Assembly (NCBI GenBank): GCA_947450325.1
Contig: CANFUT010000016.1
Coordinates: 1-64,000, forward strand
Source of the DNA: Flavobacteriia bacterium
Lineage (GTDB): Bacteria > Bacteroidota > Bacteroidia > Flavobacteriales_D > Crocinitomicaceae
Direction of reading: 5' to 3'
DNA length: 64,000 bases
Part shown: in pieces, positions 19,551 through 29,050 of the stretch
Layout: every line of letters begins with the position of its first letter
How positions within the stretch are numbered: position 1 is the first letter of the stretch
Position numbers and translations under genes: made by a program
The notes under the pieces: generated by a model
The model's input: only the letters and a program-made list of their open reading frames with translations
Told to the model about the DNA's origin: nothing
Databases searched by the model: none

Positions 19551-20588
19551 TTAATCCCAAAATACAGAGATTTTTCCCGTTGATTTTCCTGATTCTAATA
19601 GGGCATGAGCTGCCGAAATTTCGTTGACATTGAACTTTGCACCCACTTGTGGTTTTAAAATGCCTTTATTCGTTAATTCTACCACTTCTTTCAAGCAATG
19701 AGAAAGAACTTCAGGTTTATTATCTGCGATTTTAAGCATGTTCACTCCTAAGACATTTTTAGAACGCATCATGAGTCCGATTGGAATAACAATTCCCATT
19801 TTTCGTACAAAGTTGAGAGAGGATAAAATTCCCCATTTTTTGCCAGATCTTTCGGAACCACCAAAGAGAATCACTTTTCCTCCAGAACCAATTAAACCCC
19901 AATCTTTTTTGAATGTTGAACCAGCAATTGGATTAAATGTAACATCTAATCTTTGTTCTTTTAAGTGACTTAAAATAGTGCTTTGATAATCTGATTTATT
20001 GTAGTTTACAACCACGTCGGCTCCCAATTCTTTTACTAAAGCTTCTTTACTTTCATCTCCTATTTTGGCATAAACGAAAGCTTTTTTCCATTTGCATAAC
20101 TGAATCAACGCAGTGCCAACACCTCCAGCTGCAGCATGAATCAATACTTTGTCGCCTTCATGCACTGGAGACAGATAGACAGCCATATAATAAGCCGTTA
20201 CGAATTGCGTTGAAAGTGCCAATGCTTCTTCTGCTGGCATACTTTCAATCAAAGAAATAGCATAATCTTGTGTGATCGCTTTTTTCGCATAGCCACCAAA
20301 TCTTGTGAAGGCAACAACCCTTTTTCCCAATAATTCTGGAGAAACATTTTCACCTATTTCTTCGATTATTCCGACTACTTCATACCCTAAAACGGCCGGT
20401 AGAGCAGGAGCTTCTTTGTATAGATTATTTCTTGCCATTACATCCGCATAATTCAAACCAAAAGCTTCAACATCAATTAGAACTTCATTGGCTTTTGGTT
20501 TTTGAATCTGAATCGTTTTTTGCTCAAAAGCCATTTCTGCTTTTCCATAAGCTTTTAAAACAATTCCTTTGGTATCAATTTTTTCCAT
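19551..20588 (-). CDS. Zinc-binding-dehydrogenase-type quinone oxidoreductase (VAT1/QOR-like MDR)
   Basis: With ATG at 20588 the protein is 345 aa. The GroES-like N-terminal domain shows VEAFGLNYADVMARNNLY and LGYEVVGIIEEIG. The NAD(P)-binding domain has IHAAAGGVGTALIQL followed by the ADVVVNYNKSDY region. The zinc ligands of true alcohol dehydrogenases are absent, as in quinone oxidoreductases and VAT1 proteins. The predicted role is NADPH-dependent reduction of a quinone or enone; the substrate is unknown. The start overlaps the rsmI stop by 14 bp. The longer frame would need a TTG start. Confidence 0.85.
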   Translation of the reverse strand: MEKIDTKGIVLKAYGKAEMAFEQKTIQIQKPKANEVLIDVEAFGLNYADVMARNNLYKEAPALPAVLGYEVVGIIEEIGENVSPELLGKRVVAFTRFGGYAKKAITQDYAISLIESMPAEEALALSTQFVTAYYMAVYLSPVHEGDKVLIHAAAGGVGTALIQLCKWKKAFVYAKIGDESKEALVKELGADVVVNYNKSDYQSTILSHLKEQRLDVTFNPIAGSTFKKDWGLIGSGGKVILFGGSERSGKKWGILSSLNFVRKMGIVIPIGLMMRSKNVLGVNMLKIADNKPEVLSHCLKEVVELTNKGILKPQVGAKFNVNEISAAHALLESGKSTGKISVFWD

Positions 20589-21255
20589 TTTTTCCTTCAA
20601 TGATGATTACAATTTCCCCTTTTGGAGGATTTGCTTCGTAATATTTTTGAACTTCTTGGGCTTCGCCACGTTTGAATTCTTCGTAGATTTTGGAAATTTC
20701 TCGCACAACACAAACTTTTCTCGTTGGTTCGAAGAAAGTCGCTATTTGCCCCAAGCATTTAACCAATCTATGAGGAGACTCGTAAAGTACGATTGTTCTT
20801 TCTTCTAAAGCCAATTCTTGCAGTTTGGTTTGTCTACCTTTTTTATGTGGTAGAAATCCTTCAAAGCAAAATCTGTCGCAAGGAAAACCACTACCCACCA
20901 ATGCAGGAATTAAAGCTGTTGGGCCAGGTAAGCAAGACACATTGATTCCTGCATCAACACAAGCGCGAACGAGTAAAAATCCTGGGTCAGAAATAGCGGG
21001 TGTACCGGCATCTGAAACTAGAACTGTCATCGTATTTTCTTTGATTTTATCAATTACAAAATCAAGTGTACGGTGCTCATTGTGGGCGTGAAATGGATAG
21101 ACAGGTTTTTGAATTTCAAAGTGATTCAATAATTTTTTGGTCACTCTGGTATCTTCAGCATAGATGCAATCGGCTTCTTTTAACATGCGGATTGCTCTGA
21201 GGGTTATGTCTTCTAAATTTCCAACTGGAGTTGGGACAAGTACTAAACTGGACAT
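20575..21255 (-). CDS. rsmI: 16S rRNA (cytidine(1402)-2'-O)-methyltransferase
   Basis: The 226-aa protein has the tetrapyrrole-methylase-like fold of RsmI. It starts with LVLVPTPVGNLEDITLRAI and continues with CIYAEDTRVTKKLLNHF, the SAM-binding loop LVSDAGTPAISDPGF, LPGPTALIPALVGSG and FEGFLPHKKGRQ. RsmI adds a 2'-O-methyl group to C1402 of 16S rRNA and helps decoding fidelity. It lies 5 bp downstream of the RDD gene and overlaps the oxidoreductase, so RDD, rsmI, oxidoreductase and helicase probably form one transcription unit. Confidence 0.95.
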   Translation of the reverse strand: MSSLVLVPTPVGNLEDITLRAIRMLKEADCIYAEDTRVTKKLLNHFEIQKPVYPFHAHNEHRTLDFVIDKIKENTMTVLVSDAGTPAISDPGFLLVRACVDAGINVSCLPGPTALIPALVGSGFPCDRFCFEGFLPHKKGRQTKLQELALEERTIVLYESPHRLVKCLGQIATFFEPTRKVCVVREISKIYEEFKRGEAQEVQKYYEANPPKGEIVIIIEGKNGKN

Positions 21256-21260
21256 ATTTT

Positions 21261-21998
21261 TTAACGTGTGAGAACAACATAATCAAGCAAAACGGTTTTT
21301 AGAAATTCCATTTTTTTCTGCGGAGTTTCTGGTAACCCGATGATTTCTGCTGTTTTGTGAGCCAACTCTATGGTAAATTTTTTGGTTTCCTCGTTGGGGT
21401 ATTTTTCAACTCTTTGAATCGTGTTTTTTATCAACATAACATCTTCATCAGTGAATCGAAGTACATTGAGGTAAGTAGGTTCATGGTTTTTTTGGTCTTT
21501 GATTGCTAGAATATTTCTTAAGTTATATTGTTGGCTATTTTTCTTGTTTATGACAACTGTGTTTGCCATAGCATCTCCCAATCTTTGTCCTCGTTCAGAC
21601 GTACTTGAGAAGAGGATTGCCAAAAAGCCAAAACCGAACCACATGTCGATTACTCTGAAAATCCAACGGGTAAAATATTCTCTAAATCCAGCATTTTCTC
21701 CAGAAAGACTTACTACTCGAATTCCCATTGCATATTTACCAAGGCTTTGTCCATGTGTAAGATATTCTATGATTGGGCTATAAAAAATAAAAGGAATTCT
21801 GACTAGAAGTAAAAAAACAAAACTTCCAGTTTCAGGTTCCCATGAAATCATTGAAGCTCCAATTAGGAAAGTGAAAATCAGAAAATAGATAAAAAAAGCA
21901 AATAAATCAATGATTGAAGCAATCACACGAACGCCCGTTGAAGCTATTTCGTATTCAATTTTAACATGTTGACCAGTCGTAAATTCAATTGACTTCAT
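21261..21998 (-). CDS. RDD-family membrane protein
   Basis: The 245-aa protein carries the RDD domain in residues 15-150. The Arg-Asp-type signature is present as TGVRVIASIIDLFAFFIYFL in the first helix. GQSLGKYAMGIRVV and FTRWIFRVIDM follow, and about three to four helices are seen in all. The C-terminal 90 residues are soluble (FTDEDVMLIKNTIQRVE, FTIELAHKTAEIIGLP). In many flavobacteria this extended RDD type sits beside the SpoIIM gene of the MoxR operon. Here it is 12 kb from that operon and precedes rsmI. Transport or osmotic roles are suggested for the family, but the function here is unknown. Confidence 0.85.
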   Translation of the reverse strand: MKSIEFTTGQHVKIEYEIASTGVRVIASIIDLFAFFIYFLIFTFLIGASMISWEPETGSFVFLLLVRIPFIFYSPIIEYLTHGQSLGKYAMGIRVVSLSGENAGFREYFTRWIFRVIDMWFGFGFLAILFSSTSERGQRLGDAMANTVVINKKNSQQYNLRNILAIKDQKNHEPTYLNVLRFTDEDVMLIKNTIQRVEKYPNEETKKFTIELAHKTAEIIGLPETPQKKMEFLKTVLLDYVVLTR

Positions 21999-22018
21999 GA
22001 AATATTATTTGCAAAAGG

Positions 22019-22050
22019 CTAAGGTACATTTTTTAGGTTAAAAAAAACAA
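22019..22050 (-). promoter_or_regulatory. Candidate promoter of the RDD-rsmI unit
   Basis: On the minus strand TTG (22048-22050), a 21-nt spacer and TACCTTAG (22019-22026) resemble the -33/-7 pair, with one mismatch in the -7 box. It overlaps the T-tract of the protease terminator. Confidence 0.3.
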
Positions 22051-22089
22051 TTAAGGAATTGATAATCGCTTAAAATCATCAATTCCTTG
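22040..22089 (-). terminator. Rho-independent terminator after the secreted protease
   Basis: AAGGAATTGAT (22053-22063) and ATCAATTCCTT (22078-22088) are perfect reverse complements. On the minus strand the hairpin is followed by TTAATTG and a run of eight T, just after the protease stop at 22096. Confidence 0.75.
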
Positions 22090-22095
22090 GTGAAT

Positions 22096-24399
22096 TTATT
22101 GAACAACTATTTGTTTAACTACCAAACCAAACTGTGTTTGAACTTTAACTATGTACATTCCGCCGTTCAGATGAGAAATATCAATTTGACTTGTATTTTC
22201 ATTTACTGATTTTTCAATCAATAGTTGACCAGCAAGATTATAGATTGTAACAGTTTCAATCTGGTTGTTGTTTTTACTTTGAATATTTAAGTTTTCATTT
22301 GCTGGATTTGGAGCAATTGTTATACTTTGATCCAATAAATATTCTTCAATTCCTATGACTGAATTTGAGCAAAATTGTGTTGTGTTCATAGAACCAAAAT
22401 TTGCATTTGCAGTTGTCATTTCAGCCACAACACCACCAGCAGAATTTGTTATTGTATAACTTCCTGAAGGGTCTGAGGTACTTGTCATACCATCACCATT
22501 TGAATCTTTAATTCTAAAAAAGTAACAACCAGATGCGACACAAAAATGTTCAACAATTGGAGTAACAGCACCAGCATTTGCATCAGAATAGCCTCCTCCA
22601 GTGTACAGAATGTTATTTGATAGATCTAATAAATCCCAAGAAATTTCTGATGCCCAATAATCAAGGTTTAAATTTAAATCTATCATATCGCCATTCAAAA
22701 CAGCTGTAAAATTAGACGTTATTGAATTGTTTGATGCACCTATGTCAGCGCTTCCATTTGATGAAATAATTGTTGCTGTAAAAATATGATCTCCTGCTGA
22801 AACGGTCAAAGTTGGAAGTGTGATTATATCCACTCCATATTTTGTTAAGTCACCTGTCCAATTGTAAGTCATATTGTTGTTTCCATCAAGTCCATAAGAA
22901 ATTGTACATGATGTCAAAGCGTTGATTCCAGCATTATAAATACTAAATTTAGGTGAAATTGTATTGCCGCATATTCTTCCGATTGCACCTTCAGGATTTT
23001 GAATTGCGCCATCTATATTGATTTCCATTCCTGCAGGATCATTGCCATCAATAAATAAAAGTCCAGTATTGGTTGGATCCAGCCAATCTTTTAATCTTGT
23101 TGCGGGTGTTGTGCCTAAATCCCAACCTGTTCCAAAACGACCATAAATGTCATATTGGTTATTATCGACGGTCCCAGAACAAGCAGAAGCTCCTCCAGAC
23201 AAAACACCAATTGTTCTGTGGTTTTGGTCGAAAAGGGGAGAGCCAGAAGAACCAGGCTCAGTAACTCCATTGTCCCAATTTGCTATACGCCAAACATTTG
23301 TATTTGCGTTACCGTTAAATGAGGTAATTTGTTGAGTTGGCGCATCATTTTCACGGCTTATTTTTTTAATATCGCCATTTGGATGATGAATACCTGTCGC
23401 TTGAGTTACTGTTAATGCGTCAGAATGGTCCCAACCATTGTAATAAATTCCCCAAGCAGGATTTGGAGCTGTATTTAATTCTACTAAAATAAAATCAGAA
23501 CTTGAATTATTAGCTTTTAAGGTGCAACCATTTATTGTTAAATTAGTTGGTCCATTATTGTCGATAGAATTTGTAGTGGCACATATTGCGTTTGCAGCGG
23601 TTCTTTCCCAACGAAATCTAAAGACCCAAGCAGCAGTATTTGTAATTCCACAATGGTTAGCCGTTAAGTAGTAGGGAATGGTTGTTCCTGAAGTGTTATT
23701 TACCAGTGAGCCTGAACAAATTCCACCTCCACTAACTACACAAGCAACTGCGTTTCTTTGGCTACCCCAACCAATTCCGAGTGGACAATTTACATCAACA
23801 TTACAACTTCCAGCTTGACCAAGTGATTTTTCCATGAAATTATCAAGGTTTTTATATCCATGAACAACAGTTCCAAGATTCAAAATCGATTTTCCAACAA
23901 CTTCTTTTGGTTCGACCAATTCAATGATTGCTTTTTGATCGTAAACTAATTCTGTACCTAAAATCTTATTTACATTATTGTTTATACTTGTATATGCCCC
24001 AGAAAATGATTTTCCATCGTTAGCTACCAAATAAAGTTTAGCGCCAGCGGGTAATTCAAATTGGTTGAATATTAAATTGATAGAAATTGCATTTGGACAA
24101 TAAATACCATATTGATAAACAACGTCTCCGTTTGGTAATGTTTGTTTTGTTGCTTCCGAAATAATATTTGTGTTTACAGCATGTTCTACACCAAATCTGT
24201 AAATTTTATCAATTCCATCGATGCGATTTTGTTCGTCTTGGGTAATTTGAGCAACAGCATCAACCAAAGGCATTTCTGTGAAAATTTTGGTTTTATTGAT
24301 TTTGCCACGCACAGTTTGTGGTAAACCAAGGTCAGTAATTTGCCCAAAACCATTGAATAATAGACTGATAAATAGAAATGAATAAATTATTTTTTTCAT
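22096..24399 (-). CDS. Secreted trypsin-fold protease, lysyl-endopeptidase-like, with T9SS sorting domain
   Basis: The 767-aa protein has a signal peptide (cleavage near FGQ, residue 20), a propeptide-like region to about residue 195, and a catalytic domain with several Cys residues (CNVDVNCPLG). The triad is visible: His249 in LTANHCG, Asp302 in SSDFILVELN and Ser385 in EPGSSGSPLFD. The arrangement matches Achromobacter lysyl-endopeptidase-type S1 peptidases. Residues about 460-680 form beta-sandwich modules, and the last 85 residues are a T9SS sorting domain (IAPNPANENLNIQS, ending LVVKQIVVQ). It should be exported to the surface or medium. It follows the thioredoxin-like gene by 34 bp. Confidence 0.88.
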   Translation of the reverse strand: MKKIIYSFLFISLLFNGFGQITDLGLPQTVRGKINKTKIFTEMPLVDAVAQITQDEQNRIDGIDKIYRFGVEHAVNTNIISEATKQTLPNGDVVYQYGIYCPNAISINLIFNQFELPAGAKLYLVANDGKSFSGAYTSINNNVNKILGTELVYDQKAIIELVEPKEVVGKSILNLGTVVHGYKNLDNFMEKSLGQAGSCNVDVNCPLGIGWGSQRNAVACVVSGGGICSGSLVNNTSGTTIPYYLTANHCGITNTAAWVFRFRWERTAANAICATTNSIDNNGPTNLTINGCTLKANNSSSDFILVELNTAPNPAWGIYYNGWDHSDALTVTQATGIHHPNGDIKKISRENDAPTQQITSFNGNANTNVWRIANWDNGVTEPGSSGSPLFDQNHRTIGVLSGGASACSGTVDNNQYDIYGRFGTGWDLGTTPATRLKDWLDPTNTGLLFIDGNDPAGMEINIDGAIQNPEGAIGRICGNTISPKFSIYNAGINALTSCTISYGLDGNNNMTYNWTGDLTKYGVDIITLPTLTVSAGDHIFTATIISSNGSADIGASNNSITSNFTAVLNGDMIDLNLNLDYWASEISWDLLDLSNNILYTGGGYSDANAGAVTPIVEHFCVASGCYFFRIKDSNGDGMTSTSDPSGSYTITNSAGGVVAEMTTANANFGSMNTTQFCSNSVIGIEEYLLDQSITIAPNPANENLNIQSKNNNQIETVTIYNLAGQLLIEKSVNENTSQIDISHLNGGMYIVKVQTQFGLVVKQIVVQ

Positions 24400-24433
24400 C
24401 TGTTTGATTATTTGGAGAGTGGAAGAGAAGCTT

Positions 24434-25084
24434 TTAGTTTTTAACCCGTTTGATGCTACAACCTACCGCAACAGTATTACTTACTTTGACGACTTCATTA
24501 TTGGAAACGTTGGCAATTGCATTTTTTAAATTATTATTTTCTTCAGTTCTTTTTGGATCCCAAGTATTATCAATCGAACCTTTGTAAATCAATTTTAAGT
24601 CTTTGTCAAGTAAATAAACTTGTGGAGTTCTATTTGCACCAAAGGCATCTGCTAAAACAGCATTTTTATCTAACAAATAGGGCATTGAATAACTCATTTC
24701 TTTGGCATGTTTTTGCATTGCCTCAAAACTGTCTTCATCAGCGCGTTTTCCTTCATTCGAATTGATTAAAACCATTCCAATTTCTGCTTTTTGAGCCAAT
24801 GTATTTAAGTCATTATATTGTTTTTCCCAACCTGCAAAATCAGCTGATCCGATAACAAAAGGACAAGTGTTGCATGAAAATACCACAAGTAATCCCTTAC
24901 TCTTTTTCAGTTTTTCAAGCGTTTGCATCGAATTATCTATGTTGGCCATTTCTAAAGTTGTCATTGGTGCACTTTGACCCACCGTAAATCCTTCTTCTAA
25001 AGTTTTTCGAATCGAAAGATGCGTAAAAGAGACTAAAAATAGCCCAGAAAGTAGCACAATGGCAATCGCTTTTAAATTTTTCAT
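24434..25084 (-). CDS. Secreted or periplasmic thioredoxin-like (redoxin) protein
   Basis: With ATG at 25084 the protein is 216 aa and starts with a signal peptide (MKNLKAIAIVLLSGLFLVSF). The longer frame would begin at TTG. The thioredoxin fold shows GLLVVFSCNTCPFVIG with the redox pair C-N-T-C-P, then NSNEGKRADEDSFEAM, MPYLLDKNAVLADAFGANR, and the cis-Pro segment TPQVYLLDKDLKLIYKG. It resembles Bacteroidota AhpC/TSA-like thioredoxin proteins with a CxxCP motif. It sits just upstream of the Cys-containing protease and may help its disulphide formation (inference). Confidence 0.8.
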   Translation of the reverse strand: MKNLKAIAIVLLSGLFLVSFTHLSIRKTLEEGFTVGQSAPMTTLEMANIDNSMQTLEKLKKSKGLLVVFSCNTCPFVIGSADFAGWEKQYNDLNTLAQKAEIGMVLINSNEGKRADEDSFEAMQKHAKEMSYSMPYLLDKNAVLADAFGANRTPQVYLLDKDLKLIYKGSIDNTWDPKRTEENNNLKNAIANVSNNEVVKVSNTVAVGCSIKRVKN

Positions 25085-25172
25085 AAGTGAATATTTAGTT
25101 TTTTGTTTCAACCTTCTTAAATTTCAGTTGTTGAATTTACACAATTTATAACGAAAATAAAATAAATCCAAA

Positions 25173-28100
25173 TTATTCACCTTCTTCTATTTCTTCATCC
25201 AAATTGTCAGTTTCAGATTTTTCAGTATCAAAATCATTCAAATTTACGTCGTAAGATTCTGAATTCAAAAGTGTTCCCATTTTGAAATAGCGAATATAGA
25301 TATCAATCAATTTCTCCTGATATTTCATTTGTTCTTCTAAATCAGGGAGATTCGGATTCATACAGATATCACCCAAATATTTGGTTTTAGAAAGATCGCC
25401 ACTTAACCATCTTCCGTTTCGTTTTCCCAAAACATATTCACCGACATGATTTAATTTTCCGAAAGGATCGTAATATTTCCAAATTCCATCAGGTAAACCA
25501 TTTTTCATTTTTCCTTCACTTTGGATTGTTCCATTGTCGTAATAGTTTTTGGTATATCCATTTATGCGATGTAAACTCGAATCTGCTTCCCAAATGGTTA
25601 GAAACTGTCGCACTTCATAGTGGTCTGTGTGAGAACAATCGTATTTTTCAAATTTTTCAATGACAAAACTTTTTGAAATTAAATTTCCTTTGCTGTCGAA
25701 ATCACTTAAAATTCCTTTGGATTTAAATTGAATTGAATCATTCAGCCTGATGACGCTATCGAAGTACTCAACTTCATACAATTTTTCGCCTTCATAACCG
25801 TAAAATTGCCAGCATCCGACTTTTTTTCCAGCACAGATTTCACCATCTCTAGAGATTGTATCATTGGGGAAATATTTGGTCATGTGGTAATCGATACCCG
25901 TTTTTTCAATCAAACTTGGTCTACCATAGTACGGTTGATTGTATGCATTTTGTAAAAGTCCAAATTTGTAAAGTAAATTTTCAACAGTGTTGGTTTGAAC
26001 GATATCATCTGGCATAAAATAAATCGAATCTCTCCAATCATATAAATATCTGACGCTTAATTGATTTGACTCCCAAATTTTTTCTTCTACCGGATAAGAA
26101 TATTGGAATTTAATGTAGTGGTATTTCATTCCCAATGAATCATATCCTTCATAATCATCGATCGGCATTCCATACAGAAAGAATCCGCGTTTGGACAATT
26201 TTCCGTTGGTGTGATAGGATTTGGATTCACCTTGTAAAGCGCCATCTTGAAAATTCAATTCATAGAGTAAAATGGTATCTCTTTTAGGAAGATGCAAATA
26301 TGTTCTTACGATTCCATCTAACGCACCATTTTCATAATTTGAACGCGTGGTTGCAATTCTATTTTGTTCAAAGGCAGCACCTTCAGGATATCCATCAAGG
26401 TATGTTTTTTCAGAAGTTTTATTTCCTTGCCAATTAAAAGTTACTTCTTTGCCAGACTTGAGCCCATTTTTGAAATTCGATTGACTGTATAAATAATATT
26501 TTTTCTTTGCTGGAAGTGTGTCGTATGGATTTTGATTGAAAGCGAAATCGTAGTCCAAACCTTTACTTTTAACTTTTGGATAAGCCACTTCATATTCTTT
26601 GTAAAGGCCTTCTAATTCTCCATTTAGGTAATTAATTTCTTTTATTACATTGCCTGCATAATCATATGCTTTCCAAGTACCTGTCGCTTTTCCATTTTGG
26701 ATTTGTCCTTCAACCTTTGAAATAGCGTTATAACTTCTGTTGAAATTTAAAATTCCGTATCGTAAGTTTGGTAAAATGGATAATAAAGCTTCTTGGTAAT
26801 CAAGACCTAAACGATTGGAAACAGCAAGAATATCTTTGTATTTTGCTTTGCCCGTTTTTTTGTATTTTTTGTAGTCTTGCGTCAATGCTTTGTCAAACTT
26901 TTCTGATTCACAGAAATTGAAAACAATTTTATTTTTATTGACTTGCAAAGAAGGTGAAGCAGTTGCAAATTTTAATTCAACATGACCATTGTAGGGTTGG
27001 TTTTGAAAATACAATACGTCATCATGTGTCATTTCAAACGAATTATCGATATCTGTGATATTCAATTGAGGAAGTGAATCAATTGACATGAAATTAGGCA
27101 CGTAATTTCCATTGAAAGTGCTGATTAATTTTAAATCGTTGAAATACAATTCTTTTTTACCCCGAACGTTTGAAAACTCATCGTTGAATTCATAAATCGT
27201 TGATTCCGTTTTACTACCGTTAAGCGACCAAGATTCATATTGCACCGTTTTCTCATCTGCGTTGAATAATTCATAATTCCAAACGGTTGTATCAGGATAC
27301 CACTCTTTAAAAAGTAAAATCTTTCCTTTCAAATTCAAATTTTGCAAAGTATCAAAGCCATCATTGTATCTGAAATAATTCCATTCTTCGGTATTTTCTT
27401 CATTTAGGGCGTACAAATAATCTTCTACTAAAAAAGTATTTAAATTGTCGATTACAATGTGTTTGTCTTTGTAGAATGGGTCGAGTATTTGTTTGATGAA
27501 AGTTCCTGTTGAATCATAAATGTTGATTTCATACACAACACCTTCATAATCTAGAGATTTAGATTCATATTCTTTTTTGATAGGATCGTAATTAATGACG
27601 TTGGCAGGTAAACCGTTGTCCCAAAAAATGGTATCTTCTTTAACAAGATTACCATTTTTGAATTCTAATCGAACTTTCAATTTTCCGTTGTCAAAAAATT
27701 CTTCATAAATTCCATCGTATTTGTTGTAATATCCGATGCTATCTATGGCTTTTGCTTTGGACAAAAAATCTCCATTTACTTGTATGTAGTTATCTGAAGA
27801 AGGGTCGTTTCCGTATTCCTCGTAATATTCTTCTTCATAATAATCATTCGGTAATTGAATTTCTCCATTTAAGTCAAATTCTTCTTCATAAACTTCCCCT
27901 TCGTAAGCATTGTTATCTTCTTCAGGCAGTTCAATATTTTGATCTTTATTGCTTTTAAATTTTCTCAACGCATAAAAATTCACTGATGGAGATTCGTAAA
28001 ACGTTGAAAAAGTGAAATACTTGTAAGGTAAATTATTGAAATTAATATTGTTGTGTCTAATAAATGGTTGATGAGAAAGAACTTTGTTGTCTGCATAGGT

Positions 28101-28934
28101 AAAATGAGATTTTAAGATAACTGTATCAATATATTTCTCTTCATCAAAATAATGTACTCTTTTGTAAATGAACCATTCACCACATTTTTCACCATCTTTA
28201 AAATTTCCTTTTTCAAGTAAAGTTTTTCCTTTAAAATTCTCAAATTTTCCGTTTTCGATTCCATTTTCAAATGTCGTCTTATCCGTGTTATAAGTCATTT
28301 TTTGATTCAAATATGATTGGATGTCTTTCTTGGTTCTATAAGGAAGATGAAAATAAGTTGAATTCGTCCAAATTCCGGTCTTCAAACCATCTTTGAATGT
28401 GCCGTATTTAACTGTGTCGCCAATCGTGTTTAACCAATGTGCCTGACCATCAAGTAGATTGTTTTTTAGATTAAAATAACCCGCAATCTTTGAAGAATCG
28501 GGAACTAGCTCACCTTTTTGATTAAAAACAAAATATCCATCAAAAAATTGAATGTATTTTCCATCGGGTAGTTTTTCCAAAGCTGGAACTATGTCTTTTT
28601 CAAATAAATAATTCGTCTGATAAAAAAGATCTGAATTGGCAATTATCAATGCAGATTTTGCTTTTTCTTTTTTTGAAAAATTTTGAATTCCGTAAATAGC
28701 CGAGTAGTTCTTTAAAAGCTTTCTAATTTCTTTCTCAGAAAGTTCTGGATTGTTTAACCTTACAATAGATTTGAAATCAAAAACCATCATACTTTCCAGT
28801 GCATTCGACATTTTTGCCGTTTGCGGGTAAGGATAAATGTAGTATTTTACGCCATTGATTTCTGTCGAATCTAGTTTTTGTGAAAAAACAAAGATTGTTG
28901 AAAAAATGAAAACGAATGAAATTATTTTTTCCAT
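25173..28934 (-). CDS. Very large secreted MORN/YwqK-repeat protein
   Basis: The 1253-aa protein has an N-terminal signal peptide (IISFVFIFSTIFVFSQ). It then carries many imperfect repeats of the form [Y/F]xNGxxxGxWxxY, known as MORN or YwqK repeats. Examples are YGTFKDGLKTGIWTN, GNFKDGEKCGEWFIY, IQNGKATGTWKAYDYAG, FKNGLKSGKEVTFNWQG, GKMKNGLPDGIWKYYDPFG and GEYVLGKRNGRWL. An acidic Glu/Tyr-rich stretch interrupts them near residues 345-385, and the C-terminus is acidic. No T9SS domain or lipobox is seen. The family is often mislabelled as an antitoxin; there is no toxin gene nearby. The function is unknown. ATG start. Confidence 0.8.
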   Translation of the reverse strand: MEKIISFVFIFSTIFVFSQKLDSTEINGVKYYIYPYPQTAKMSNALESMMVFDFKSIVRLNNPELSEKEIRKLLKNYSAIYGIQNFSKKEKAKSALIIANSDLFYQTNYLFEKDIVPALEKLPDGKYIQFFDGYFVFNQKGELVPDSSKIAGYFNLKNNLLDGQAHWLNTIGDTVKYGTFKDGLKTGIWTNSTYFHLPYRTKKDIQSYLNQKMTYNTDKTTFENGIENGKFENFKGKTLLEKGNFKDGEKCGEWFIYKRVHYFDEEKYIDTVILKSHFTYADNKVLSHQPFIRHNNINFNNLPYKYFTFSTFYESPSVNFYALRKFKSNKDQNIELPEEDNNAYEGEVYEEEFDLNGEIQLPNDYYEEEYYEEYGNDPSSDNYIQVNGDFLSKAKAIDSIGYYNKYDGIYEEFFDNGKLKVRLEFKNGNLVKEDTIFWDNGLPANVINYDPIKKEYESKSLDYEGVVYEINIYDSTGTFIKQILDPFYKDKHIVIDNLNTFLVEDYLYALNEENTEEWNYFRYNDGFDTLQNLNLKGKILLFKEWYPDTTVWNYELFNADEKTVQYESWSLNGSKTESTIYEFNDEFSNVRGKKELYFNDLKLISTFNGNYVPNFMSIDSLPQLNITDIDNSFEMTHDDVLYFQNQPYNGHVELKFATASPSLQVNKNKIVFNFCESEKFDKALTQDYKKYKKTGKAKYKDILAVSNRLGLDYQEALLSILPNLRYGILNFNRSYNAISKVEGQIQNGKATGTWKAYDYAGNVIKEINYLNGELEGLYKEYEVAYPKVKSKGLDYDFAFNQNPYDTLPAKKKYYLYSQSNFKNGLKSGKEVTFNWQGNKTSEKTYLDGYPEGAAFEQNRIATTRSNYENGALDGIVRTYLHLPKRDTILLYELNFQDGALQGESKSYHTNGKLSKRGFFLYGMPIDDYEGYDSLGMKYHYIKFQYSYPVEEKIWESNQLSVRYLYDWRDSIYFMPDDIVQTNTVENLLYKFGLLQNAYNQPYYGRPSLIEKTGIDYHMTKYFPNDTISRDGEICAGKKVGCWQFYGYEGEKLYEVEYFDSVIRLNDSIQFKSKGILSDFDSKGNLISKSFVIEKFEKYDCSHTDHYEVRQFLTIWEADSSLHRINGYTKNYYDNGTIQSEGKMKNGLPDGIWKYYDPFGKLNHVGEYVLGKRNGRWLSGDLSKTKYLGDICMNPNLPDLEEQMKYQEKLIDIYIRYFKMGTLLNSESYDVNLNDFDTEKSETDNLDEEIEEGE

Positions 28935-28984
28935 TATTTGTGAATTATTTTAATTAAAATCAATGAGTTATATTGTTTTTTTTT

Positions 28985-28992
28985 CAAATTTA
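28985..28992 (-). promoter_or_regulatory. -7 box upstream of the MORN-repeat gene
   Basis: On the minus strand TAAATTTG matches TAnnTTTG about 50 nt upstream of the ATG. A convincing TTTG at the right distance is missing. Confidence 0.25.
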
Positions 28993-29050
28993 AATATAAA
29001 TTAAGAATATTTCGTAAAATACCCAATTTTAGATTTAGTCATTTTTTAAT

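Noticed and set aside
25173-28934. Toxin-antitoxin module suggested by the YwqK name
   Set aside because: The label comes from a family name; no toxin gene is adjacent and the protein is secreted.
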